Shown here: positions 1 to 5,791 of the stretch, one piece after another
How the letters are laid out: the number at the start of each line of letters is the position of its first letter
Position numbering within the stretch: position 1 is the stretch's first letter
Source: Pseudomonadota bacterium
GTDB lineage: Bacteria; Pseudomonadota; Gammaproteobacteria; Arenicellales; Poriferihabitantaceae
Direction of reading: 5' to 3'
NCBI GenBank assembly: GCA_024226105.1
Contig: JAAELZ010000104.1
Span: forward strand, 1-7,872
DNA: 7,872 bases
The notes under the pieces: generated by a model
What the model was told of the DNA's origin: nothing
Database searches by the model: none
What the model saw: the letters and a program-made list of their open reading frames with translations, nothing else
Position numbers and translations under genes: made by a program

Positions 1-270
1 GGGGAGATCAAGCCGCTGGTTGAGGTGGATATAGCCAGCTACCTGGTGGGCGCCAAATTAAAAGGCACAATGACAGCAAATAGCAAAATGGCGTTTGCCT
101 CTGCGGATGCTGCAAAAGCGGCCCAGGTCGAAAAAGGTGGGGAGATTGTGAATTTCGATGCCGCTTTGCAACAGAGCTATCTTGATATGGCAAAGGACAC
201 TACCGGTATTCGTAAGCGTCGTGGTGAGAGGCGTAAGAAGATGATGAAAAAAATGAAAATGGGGAGTTAG
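1..270 (+). CDS. NosL-family copper-binding protein, C-terminal part (5' truncated by window)
   Basis: The reading frame is open from base 1 to a TAG at 268-270 and gives 89 residues; the N-terminus, which should carry the signal peptide and metal-binding Cys/Met motif, lies outside the window. The visible part (SYLVGAKLKGTMT, then KMAFASADAAKAAQ, then GGEIVNFDAAL) lines up with the C-terminal half of the neighbouring NosL protein (WYVIGSDVLGPMG, then ETQADAKEF, then MMRFNEVNL), so the two are probably diverged paralogues. NosL proteins are periplasmic, usually lipid-anchored, Cu(I)-binding accessory factors first known from nitrous oxide reductase clusters. The last 20 or so residues are an unusual Lys/Arg/Met-rich tail ending KKMMKKMKMGS, which may be an extra soft-metal or membrane-surface contact (inference). 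Family assignment is fairly sure; whether it serves N2O reductase cannot be judged because no nosZ is in view. Confidence 0.75.
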   Translation, partial: GEIKPLVEVDIASYLVGAKLKGTMTANSKMAFASADAAKAAQVEKGGEIVNFDAALQQSYLDMAKDTTGIRKRRGERRKKMMKKMKMGS

Positions 271-333
271 TTCCAATTTGATTGTTTGGTGGTAAACGTG
301 TCCTTATTTATTTACGGACGTTAGGGTAACGAT

Positions 334-365
334 CTCCCCGGGTTTTCACCGGGGAGTTTGTTTTT
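334..365 (+). terminator. Rho-independent terminator after the first NosL gene
   Basis: A perfect 8-bp GC-rich stem, CTCCCCGG (334-341) with CCGGGGAG (349-356), encloses a 7-nt loop and is followed at once by TTTGTTTTT (357-365). It lies 64 nt after the stop of the upstream NosL gene and only 25 nt before the next ATG. It therefore separates the two NosL genes transcriptionally, or works as an attenuator for the downstream cluster. Confidence 0.88.
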
Positions 366-370
366 ATAGT
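343..370 (+). promoter_or_regulatory. Possible sigma70-type promoter overlapping the terminator
   Basis: TATAGT (365-370) matches five of six -10 consensus bases. TTTTCA (343-348) matches four of six -35 bases, with a 16-bp spacer. The -35 element would lie in the terminator loop and the spacer would cover the 3' stem arm and the T-tract. If used, transcription would begin near 377, leaving a leader of about 14 nt before the ATG at 391, which has no visible Shine-Dalgarno sequence. Both elements are short, so this is only a candidate. Confidence 0.3.
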
Positions 371-390
371 TTGGTTTTACGATTCTAGAT

Positions 391-873
391 ATGAAACATC
401 TGGTGCTCAGTCTGCTTTTTATTCCCTGGCTTGCCTTCGCGGGAGAAAACGCAACAACCCCGGAGCCCGGCCTGAAAGATACCTGCCCGGTTTGTGGAAT
501 GTTTGTGGCGAAATACCCGGAATGGATTGCTACAGTTTTGTATAAAGATGGCCATGCCCATCATTTTGACGGTGCCAAGGATTTATTCAAATACCTGCTC
601 GAACTGGAAAAGTGGGCACCCGGGCACAACGCCGACGATATGGCGGGTATTGGTGTCACTGAATACTACGGCCTTAGTCGGATTCGTGCAGAGGAAGCCT
701 GGTATGTCATTGGTTCGGATGTGCTTGGGCCGATGGGCCATGAGCTGGTTCCATTGGAAACACAGGCCGATGCAAAGGAATTTCTACACGATCATAGCGG
801 CATAAAAATGATGCGCTTTAATGAGGTGAACTTGCCGTTGCTGGAGAAACTGGACGAGGGTGATTTTGATTAG
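391..873 (+). CDS. NosL-family periplasmic copper-binding protein
   Basis: A 160-residue protein, close to the usual NosL size. Residues 1-17 form a signal peptide (MKHLVLSLLFIPWLAFA, probable cut before GEN). There is no lipobox cysteine, so unlike many NosL proteins it looks soluble rather than lipid-anchored. The mature part begins with the family motif CPVCGM (C32, C35, M37), followed by an acidic/His segment (H55, H57, H58, D60 in HAHHFDGAKDLFKYL) and the conserved GPMGHELVP block (113-121). NosL binds Cu(I) and is thought to deliver it to cuproenzymes; the Cys and Met residues are the expected ligands. The ATG at 391 is chosen because a stop codon lies just upstream in frame (367-369) and it directly precedes the signal peptide. 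No Shine-Dalgarno sequence is seen. It is the first gene of the six-gene cluster. A role outside N2O reduction is likely, since the neighbours are an ABC transporter and a thioredoxin rather than nosRZDFY. Confidence 0.9.
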   Translation: MKHLVLSLLFIPWLAFAGENATTPEPGLKDTCPVCGMFVAKYPEWIATVLYKDGHAHHFDGAKDLFKYLLELEKWAPGHNADDMAGIGVTEYYGLSRIRAEEAWYVIGSDVLGPMGHELVPLETQADAKEFLHDHSGIKMMRFNEVNLPLLEKLDEGDFD

Positions 874-919
874 ACGTACATCAGAACGTCTATTTAGTCG
901 CGTATACACAGGCAGCCAA

Positions 920-1207
920 ATGCGAAAATCAGATCAGTTTCTAATCGGATCAGGCTTGCTGATGGTGCTGTTTTTGCTCTCGGTGCTTGATGTTGCTTTC
1001 CGTGGTGGAGACAAAAACATACGCTTGCTGGAAATGTCAGAGATGGTCAGCGAGCTGGAGCTTAGCGATCTTAGCCTGTTCACTGAGGCGCGTTATACCC
1101 GGCATCTAAGCCAGTCAGATTTGCACAGTGCTTTCCAGGACCATCCCCTTTCATTTGAACATTTCCCAAGCGGTTCTCTGGTAGTCCCGCCTCGGGCTCT
1201 GCCATGA
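920..1207 (+). CDS. Small membrane-anchored protein of unknown family (95 aa)
   Basis: No family is recognised. The protein has one hydrophobic segment (about residues 7-27, FLIGSGLLMVLFLLSVLDVAF) behind a short basic start, so it should be anchored in the inner membrane with an about 65-residue periplasmic part. That part is acidic and helical-looking first (LLEMSEMVSELELSDLSLF), then has a distinctive stretch ARYTRHLSQSDLHSAFQDHP and a C-terminus FPSGSLVVPPRALP. It has no cysteine. The ATG at 920 is preferred. A GTG at 860 would add 20 residues and overlap the NosL stop by 14 nt, but its purine run touches the start codon. The gene ends with ATGA overlap (1204-1207) on the permease gene, implying coupled translation and a role as an accessory subunit of the transporter (inference). 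Confidence 0.7.
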   Translation: MRKSDQFLIGSGLLMVLFLLSVLDVAFRGGDKNIRLLEMSEMVSELELSDLSLFTEARYTRHLSQSDLHSAFQDHPLSFEHFPSGSLVVPPRALP

Positions 1208-2406
1208 TCGAGCTGATTCGTAAGCAGAAATATCTGCTTGATTTCACCCTGTCGTCATTATTGCGACGACCGGGGAAAAACCTGGGCCTGTTACTGGTCT
1301 ACAGCCTCATTGTGTTCCTGCTGGCGTCCGTTATGTTATTTACACATGCCCTGCGCAGCGAGGCACATTTAGTGTTGGCAGATTCGCCCGAAATCATCCT
1401 GCAGCGAATGGTAGCGGGCCGGCATGATCTGATTCCAGCTTCTTATCTGCATAAGCTGGGCCGGCTTCGCGGAGTAAAAGAGCAGCATGGCCGGCTTTGG
1501 GGGTATTTTTATGACCCGACCGCGAAGGCCAACTATACCCTGATGGTGCCTCATGATCGGGAACTTAAAGAAAATGAGGTGATCATTGGCCATGGGGTTG
1601 CCCGAACGCGGGGGCTGGAAGTAGGAGATTACATCAGTTTTCGTAACAGCGGGTTTGTAAAAGACGAGCTACAGAAAACGGGTTTATCGATCGAAGAACT
1701 GGACAAATTTCGTTCTGAGCAGGGGCATATATTTAATTTCAGGGTGGCCGGGATACTTGATGCGCAATCAGAACTGGTCAGTGCGGATCTGCTTTTGCTG
1801 TCAGAGCCGCGTTTCCGGAACTTTTTTGGAATTCCACCGGGCCAGTACACCGACCTGGTGTTGAGCGTGCGCAATCCGCGTGAAGTATCCAAAATTGCCG
1901 AGAAAATCACCCTCAAGCTGCCCGACACCCGGCCCATTTTGCGCGAAGAAGTGCTACGTACCTATGACGCCATATTTAGCTGGCGCCAGGGTATTGTTTT
2001 TGTGCTGCTGATCGGCTCTATCCTGGCATTTATTATATTTGCCTGGGATAAAGCCTCCGGCCTCAGTGCCGAGGAGCGCAAGGAAATCGGTATTCTTAAA
2101 GCCATCGGCTGGGAGACTGCGGATGTGATTCGCATGAAATTCTGGGAAGGCAGCCTGATTTCGTTTAGCGCGTTTATGCTGGGTTACCTGGCCGCCTACC
2201 TTCATGTCTTTTACAGTTCAGCAGTTTTGTTCGAACCAGTGTTGAAGGGGTGGGCTGTACTGTATCCTGATTTTCAGCCAACCCCGGTGGTCGATGCACT
2301 TGGGCTTGCAACCCTGTTTGCCTTTACTGTTTTTCCCTACACGGTCGCCACTATTATTCCGATCTGGCAGGCTGCGATTACCGACCCGGATGCGGTAATG
2401 CGCTGA
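1204..2406 (+). CDS. FtsX/MacB-type ABC transporter permease
   Basis: A 400-residue inner-membrane protein with the four-helix plan of type VII (MacB/LolCE/FtsX) permeases. It has a cytoplasmic amphipathic start, TM1 at about 27-49, a large periplasmic domain of about 210 residues (51-262), then TM2 (about 264-282), TM3 (about 315-340) and TM4 (about 365-388). Between TM2 and TM3 lies the typical coupling segment SAEERKEIGILKAIGWETADVI (288-309), which contacts the ATPase. The tail WQAAITDPDAVMR resembles the DP-x-x-AL/MR ending of the family. Such permeases normally work as dimers and transmit ATP-driven motion to periplasmic partners or extract lipoproteins or other periplasmic substrates; the substrate here is unknown. 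The start overlaps the preceding gene by 4 nt and the stop overlaps the ATPase start by 1 nt. No outer-membrane channel or membrane-fusion protein is nearby, so a classical tripartite efflux pump is not supported. Confidence 0.9.
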   Translation: MIELIRKQKYLLDFTLSSLLRRPGKNLGLLLVYSLIVFLLASVMLFTHALRSEAHLVLADSPEIILQRMVAGRHDLIPASYLHKLGRLRGVKEQHGRLWGYFYDPTAKANYTLMVPHDRELKENEVIIGHGVARTRGLEVGDYISFRNSGFVKDELQKTGLSIEELDKFRSEQGHIFNFRVAGILDAQSELVSADLLLLSEPRFRNFFGIPPGQYTDLVLSVRNPREVSKIAEKITLKLPDTRPILREEVLRTYDAIFSWRQGIVFVLLIGSILAFIIFAWDKASGLSAEERKEIGILKAIGWETADVIRMKFWEGSLISFSAFMLGYLAAYLHVFYSSAVLFEPVLKGWAVLYPDFQPTPVVDALGLATLFAFTVFPYTVATIIPIWQAAITDPDAVMR

Positions 2407-3080
2407 TGAAAGCCATTACATTAAAGCAGGTCACGAAGACCTTTAACCAGGGCAAGCCGAACCAGTTTGACGCCATTCGAGGCGTTGACCTGATCATACA
2501 GCCACAAAAAGTAACTGCCCTGACCGGCCCCAGTGGTTCAGGCAAAACCACACTGTTGTCGATGATCGGTTGCCTGTCCCGCCCGACTTCCGGGCGCGTT
2601 AGCCTGGGTGAAGATCAGCTGTCCGGTCTGCCGGAACGCTTTATGACAGATATTCGGCGCAAAACATTTGGCTTTATCTTCCAGCAATTTAACCTGATCA
2701 AGGGGCTGACGGTGATGGAAAATGTGATGCTGCCAGCCTACCCTCTGGGCCTCGACCTGCACGGCCTGAAATTGAATGCCCTTGATTTACTGGGTCAATT
2801 TGGTCTGACTGAAAAGGCGTATTCAAAAACAGAATGGCTATCCGGTGGCGAGGCACAACGCACCGCGATTTGCCGCGCCCTGATCAATGACCCTGAGATC
2901 CTGATCGCGGATGAGCCGACGGCCAATCTGGATAGCAAACTGTCGAAAGATTTTATGCACATCATCGATCAACTGAAGCTATCAGGTAAAACTATTTTGT
3001 TGACCAGCCACGACCCGCTTATTTTTGAATCCGAAGTAGTGGATCAGGTGGTGGTTATGCGTGACGGTCTGGTAGTTTAG
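2406..3080 (+). CDS. ABC transporter ATP-binding protein (MacB/LolD-type)
   Basis: A 224-residue stand-alone nucleotide-binding subunit of the usual LolD/FtsE length. All ATPase motifs are present: Walker A GPSGSGKTT (41-49), Q-loop in FQQFNL (92-97), signature LSGGEAQR (145-152), Walker B ILIADE with catalytic Glu170, D-loop ANLD (173-176) and H-loop His202 in LTSHD. It should therefore be an active ATPase, pairing with the FtsX-type permease encoded directly upstream; the TGATG overlap at 2404-2408 makes translational coupling likely. The family comprises FtsE, LolD, MacB and PhnL-like proteins. The sequence alone does not distinguish the substrate, and the gene context points to an envelope metal or redox task. 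Confidence 0.95.
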   Translation: MKAITLKQVTKTFNQGKPNQFDAIRGVDLIIQPQKVTALTGPSGSGKTTLLSMIGCLSRPTSGRVSLGEDQLSGLPERFMTDIRRKTFGFIFQQFNLIKGLTVMENVMLPAYPLGLDLHGLKLNALDLLGQFGLTEKAYSKTEWLSGGEAQRTAICRALINDPEILIADEPTANLDSKLSKDFMHIIDQLKLSGKTILLTSHDPLIFESEVVDQVVVMRDGLVV

Positions 3081-3096
3081 GCTCCTGGATTCGCCC

Positions 3097-4104
3097 ATGC
3101 TGCTCAACCCCTCAATTCTGGCGCTGATATTGATCTCCGTCATCGTAAGTTTTTTAGTGTTGCTGGCCGCGGGGTTTAGCCTTCAGGTTCTGCGACATTG
3201 GGATGTGAATAGCGGGAGTGAAAGGCAGTTGAACCTTGAGCGCCGTACCTATTTGATCTCGACTATACTGGCTTTTTGTTTTCTGGCCGAGCTGATTTCC
3301 TTATTGCTGTTCATCTACAACGCGGAACAGATGTCAGGCCGGTTTGTGGGCGCGATGTGCGCTACCGGGGTGCTGAATGTAAATGCCTGGGGTTGGCCAG
3401 CCCTGTATCTCAAGATCAGCCTGTTCTTTGTCGGGGCGGCCTGGCTGACCTTGAATCGGGTAGACAATAAAGCGCGTGATTATCCCCTGGTGCGTGTTAA
3501 GTACGTCTTGCTGCTGTTGATTTTTCCTTTGGTGGTGGCTGAAGCCGCGGTGCAAACTACTTATTTTCTGGAAATGCAACCGGACGTCATCACCTCCTGT
3601 TGCGGAGCGCTATTTTCGGATGAAGGAAAGGGGGTGGCAGCTGAGGTCTCTTCGCTGGAACCGGCGAGTGCGCTAATATTGTTAGTCGCGGGTGGTTTGA
3701 GCAGTTTTGCGGCGGGATTCTGGTATTTGTTAGTGGGTCGCGGCGGCGTTGTTTTTGCGTTCAGCAGCATAGCGTCTTTTCTGCTTGCGCTGGTTGCGAT
3801 CGTATCCTGTATCGCACTTTATGTTTATGAGCACCCCCATCATCACTGCCCGTTTTGCCTCTTAAAAAGCGGCCATGATTACATCGGTTATGCTCTATAT
3901 ATACCGCTTTTCCTCGGTACCGCGATGGCAGTCTCTGTGGGTGTAATGTCGCCTTTCCGGACAGTCTCCAGCCTGGGTAGCATTATTTCTCAGGAAAGCC
4001 GCCGCCAGGTTATCTGGGCGATGGCTTTGACACTAATTTTTTATCTGGTCGCAGCCGGGGCGGTATTTCGCTCCAACCTGACCATGATCGATGTGTGGTG
4101 GTGA
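3097..4104 (+). CDS. Polytopic membrane protein with His-rich CPFC motif, unknown function
   Basis: A 335-residue protein with about eight hydrophobic segments (roughly residues 5-30, 52-74, 101-119, 134-152, 189-213, 217-243, 263-283, 304-324). I do not recognise a named family. Three Cys-containing spots stand out: M79/M87/C88 in AEQMSGRFVGAMCATG, paired C168-C169 in TSCCGALF, and the cluster HPHHHCPFC (H246, H248, H249, H250, C251, C254), with H260 following. These could bind copper or another soft metal, or take part in thiol-disulfide exchange; CPFC has the CxxC form of DsbA- and VKOR-like redox sites. The gene begins 16 nt after the ATPase stop and its end overlaps the thioredoxin gene by 14 nt, so it belongs to the same operon. 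A possible role is as a third membrane component receiving electrons from, or passing metal to, the periplasmic partners (inference). Confidence 0.85.
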   Translation: MLLNPSILALILISVIVSFLVLLAAGFSLQVLRHWDVNSGSERQLNLERRTYLISTILAFCFLAELISLLLFIYNAEQMSGRFVGAMCATGVLNVNAWGWPALYLKISLFFVGAAWLTLNRVDNKARDYPLVRVKYVLLLLIFPLVVAEAAVQTTYFLEMQPDVITSCCGALFSDEGKGVAAEVSSLEPASALILLVAGGLSSFAAGFWYLLVGRGGVVFAFSSIASFLLALVAIVSCIALYVYEHPHHHCPFCLLKSGHDYIGYALYIPLFLGTAMAVSVGVMSPFRTVSSLGSIISQESRRQVIWAMALTLIFYLVAAGAVFRSNLTMIDVWW

Positions 4105-4624
4105 TCCTGAATATCCCGGTCCTATTTTGAGAAAGAGTATCAAATGGGTGGCGGTGCTGATGGTGTCGCTGTTGCTGCTGGCTTGTGGCATAGAGCCCGC
4201 AACGCCAAAAATTGGCCAGCCCTCGCCTGCCTTTAACCTGGAACGCCTGGATGGCAGCCACATACAGTTTCCGGGTGATCTGAAAGGAAAAGTAGTGGTA
4301 GTCCAATTCTGGGCTGATTGGTGCCCGCCCTGTATTCACGAGATGATCGCCCTGGCCCCGGTCTATGCAAAATACCAGCCACAAGGGCTGGTTTTTCTGG
4401 CGGTCAATATGCGACAGGATAAAGCAATTGTAAAAAAGTGGGCGGCGCAAATAAATGCACCGTATGAATACTTATTGGATAGCAAAGGCGAAACATCGCT
4501 CGCTTATGGCGTGGAAGCCCTGCCCACCGGTTTTATTGTAGATCGTGAGGGTTTAATAAGCGCCCGAATCCTGGGCGAACCCACTACAGAGACGTTTGAG
4601 CAAATAATTCAGGAGCTGTTGTAA
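4091..4624 (+). CDS. TlpA/ResA-like thioredoxin-fold lipoprotein
   Basis: A periplasmic thiol-disulfide oxidoreductase of the AhpC/TSA-redoxin class. The N-terminal hydrophobic run ends in LLLLAC, a lipobox with Cys32 as the lipid attachment site. The thioredoxin domain follows, with FWADWCPPC (74-81, redox pair C78/C81), and a cis-proline loop VEALPTGFIVD around P145. TlpA, ResA and CcmG relatives reduce disulfides in apocytochromes, CuA sites or copper chaperones such as ScoI and NosL. The ATG at 4091 gives 177 residues and overlaps the upstream gene by 14 nt, but adds an odd MCGGDPEYPGPI stretch. A TTG at 4127 would start MRKSIKWVAVL, a textbook lipoprotein signal, and is biologically the more plausible start; neither has a good Shine-Dalgarno sequence. 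It is the last gene of the cluster and probably keeps the CxxC cysteines of NosL or the CPFC protein reduced (inference). Confidence 0.92.
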   Translation: MCGGDPEYPGPILRKSIKWVAVLMVSLLLLACGIEPATPKIGQPSPAFNLERLDGSHIQFPGDLKGKVVVVQFWADWCPPCIHEMIALAPVYAKYQPQGLVFLAVNMRQDKAIVKKWAAQINAPYEYLLDSKGETSLAYGVEALPTGFIVDREGLISARILGEPTTETFEQIIQELL

Positions 4625-4804
4625 GGACAAATATCCTGCTTCCAGGGCTTTTCGTTGGGTCAATGTGATACTGGAATGTTATGCAGGTCGAAGTCGATTG
4701 ATTATGTGGCCAATTTGAACGAAAATACACTTGTCGTCGGCAGGTTTTCTGGGAACTTCCAAAGCCACTCATAACAACTGCTAAACTGAATATATGTTAA
4801 TACT

Positions 4805-4815
4805 GGAGAAGGTGG
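4805..4815 (+). promoter_or_regulatory. Strong ribosome binding site of the OmpA-like gene
   Basis: GGAGAAGGTGG ends four bases before the ATG at 4820. It holds two overlapping Shine-Dalgarno-like stretches, GGAG and AAGG, and contrasts with the weak or absent sites in the preceding cluster. This fits high expression of an abundant outer-membrane protein. No convincing -35/-10 pair was found in the 195-nt gap 4625-4819. Confidence 0.75.
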
Positions 4816-4819
4816 ATAA

Positions 4820-5764
4820 ATGAAAACAATTGGCGTACTGGTGCCCGGTCTGTTTTTGAGCGCATTCCTGAATGTCGCCTTGGCGGAAACCACGGAAAAT
4901 GTTTATCTGGGTTTCGGATTTAGCTCACTCTCTCTTGATGGCGACAGGGTGTTTGACGTTCCAACACGATCTCCGGGTCACACTCCCAAAACTGTCAATT
5001 TGCTACTGGGATACCAGTTTAACGATCGCTGGGCCGTGGATGCTACCTGGGGCACAGATATTACAAATAATGTCGATGCAAATCAGGTTTCGATAAATGG
5101 TTTCAGGTTTTTTGGTGAAAATAAATGGAAACCCTTTGTATCAGCCGGGCTCAGTAGTTTTGGCGTTGACGATGCGACAATAGATCGAACAGAACAGGTG
5201 CAGGCCGGGTTTGGTGTATCGGGCGCATTATCTGAAAAGCTGGAGTTTAGAGCTGGTTACCAGCATTTCCTGGATTTCAGCGGCGAATCGTATCATGATG
5301 ATGTGGTTACCATTGGCCTCAACTGGCATTTCGGCAAAACAAAGGTCGTTCCGGTGGCGCAAGCTATACCTCAGCCTGAATCAGTGCCGAAGGAAAAAGA
5401 GGTGGTAGATAGCTTCGAACTTCTGGTGCAGTTTGATTTTGATAAAACTGAAATTAAATCGGCCTACAAACCGCAGTTTGATCAGATTGCCCGGGTACTT
5501 AAAGAAAGCCCGGATATTAGCCTGACGGTTGAAGGCCACACCTGCTGGCTGGGTAGTGATGCCTACAACCTTGGTTTGTCTGAGCAACGCTCTTCTTCGG
5601 TAAAAGATATGCTGGTTCAGGGTTACGATATATCTGCTGACCGGATCAATGTGGTAGGTTATGGTGAATTGCGACCCATTGCGGATAACAATACGCAAGC
5701 CGGTCGTGAAAAAAATCGACGCGCTATTGCTGCAATTTTGAGAACGCGCATGGTTGAAGAATAA
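4820..5764 (+). CDS. OmpA-family outer-membrane protein with peptidoglycan-binding domain
   Basis: A 314-residue two-domain envelope protein. Residues 1-22 are a signal peptide (cut after NVALA). Residues 23-172 show alternating hydrophobic strands ending in aromatics (VYLGFGFSSLSL, VNLLLGYQF, WAVDATWG, FVSAGLSSFGV, LEFRAGYQHF, VTIGLNWHFG) and should form an eight-stranded outer-membrane barrel. A Pro/Glu linker (about 177-195) leads to the OmpA C-terminal domain (about 199-308), marked by FDFDKTEIKSAY, LTVEGHTC, the AYNLGLSEQRSSSV helix and a closing REKNRRAIAAIL. The domain tethers the outer membrane to peptidoglycan. Its diaminopimelate-binding Asp in the usual GHTD motif is replaced by Cys242, while the partner Arg257 is kept. 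The gene has its own strong ribosome binding site and stands 195 nt from the copper/redox cluster, so co-transcription is doubtful. It converges with gph, leaving a 27-nt gap with no clear terminator. Confidence 0.93.
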   Translation: MKTIGVLVPGLFLSAFLNVALAETTENVYLGFGFSSLSLDGDRVFDVPTRSPGHTPKTVNLLLGYQFNDRWAVDATWGTDITNNVDANQVSINGFRFFGENKWKPFVSAGLSSFGVDDATIDRTEQVQAGFGVSGALSEKLEFRAGYQHFLDFSGESYHDDVVTIGLNWHFGKTKVVPVAQAIPQPESVPKEKEVVDSFELLVQFDFDKTEIKSAYKPQFDQIARVLKESPDISLTVEGHTCWLGSDAYNLGLSEQRSSSVKDMLVQGYDISADRINVVGYGELRPIADNNTQAGREKNRRAIAAILRTRMVEE

Positions 5765-5791
5765 TCTTCACGGCAGGTTTGCGGGTTCTCT

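Noticed and set aside
1..873. Nitrous oxide reductase (nos) operon
   Set aside because: NosL is the only nos-type gene in view. The ABC genes are FtsX/MacB-like, not NosF/NosY, and no nosZ, nosR or nosD is present.
860..919. GTG start at 860 for the small membrane protein
   Set aside because: The purine run abuts the GTG with no spacing, and the extra residues MILIRRTSERLFSRVYTGSQ precede an already complete membrane anchor at 920; the possibility is kept only as an alternative.
4634..4652. Small hairpin TCCTG/CAGGG followed by CTTTT after the TlpA-like gene, as an operon terminator
   Set aside because: The stem has only four or five pairs with one G·U and the T-run is four bases long; too weak to call a terminator.
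4690..4810. Sigma70 promoter for the OmpA-like gene (TATGTT, TAAACT or TATATG as -10)
   Set aside because: No acceptable -35 hexamer lies 16-18 bp upstream of any candidate.
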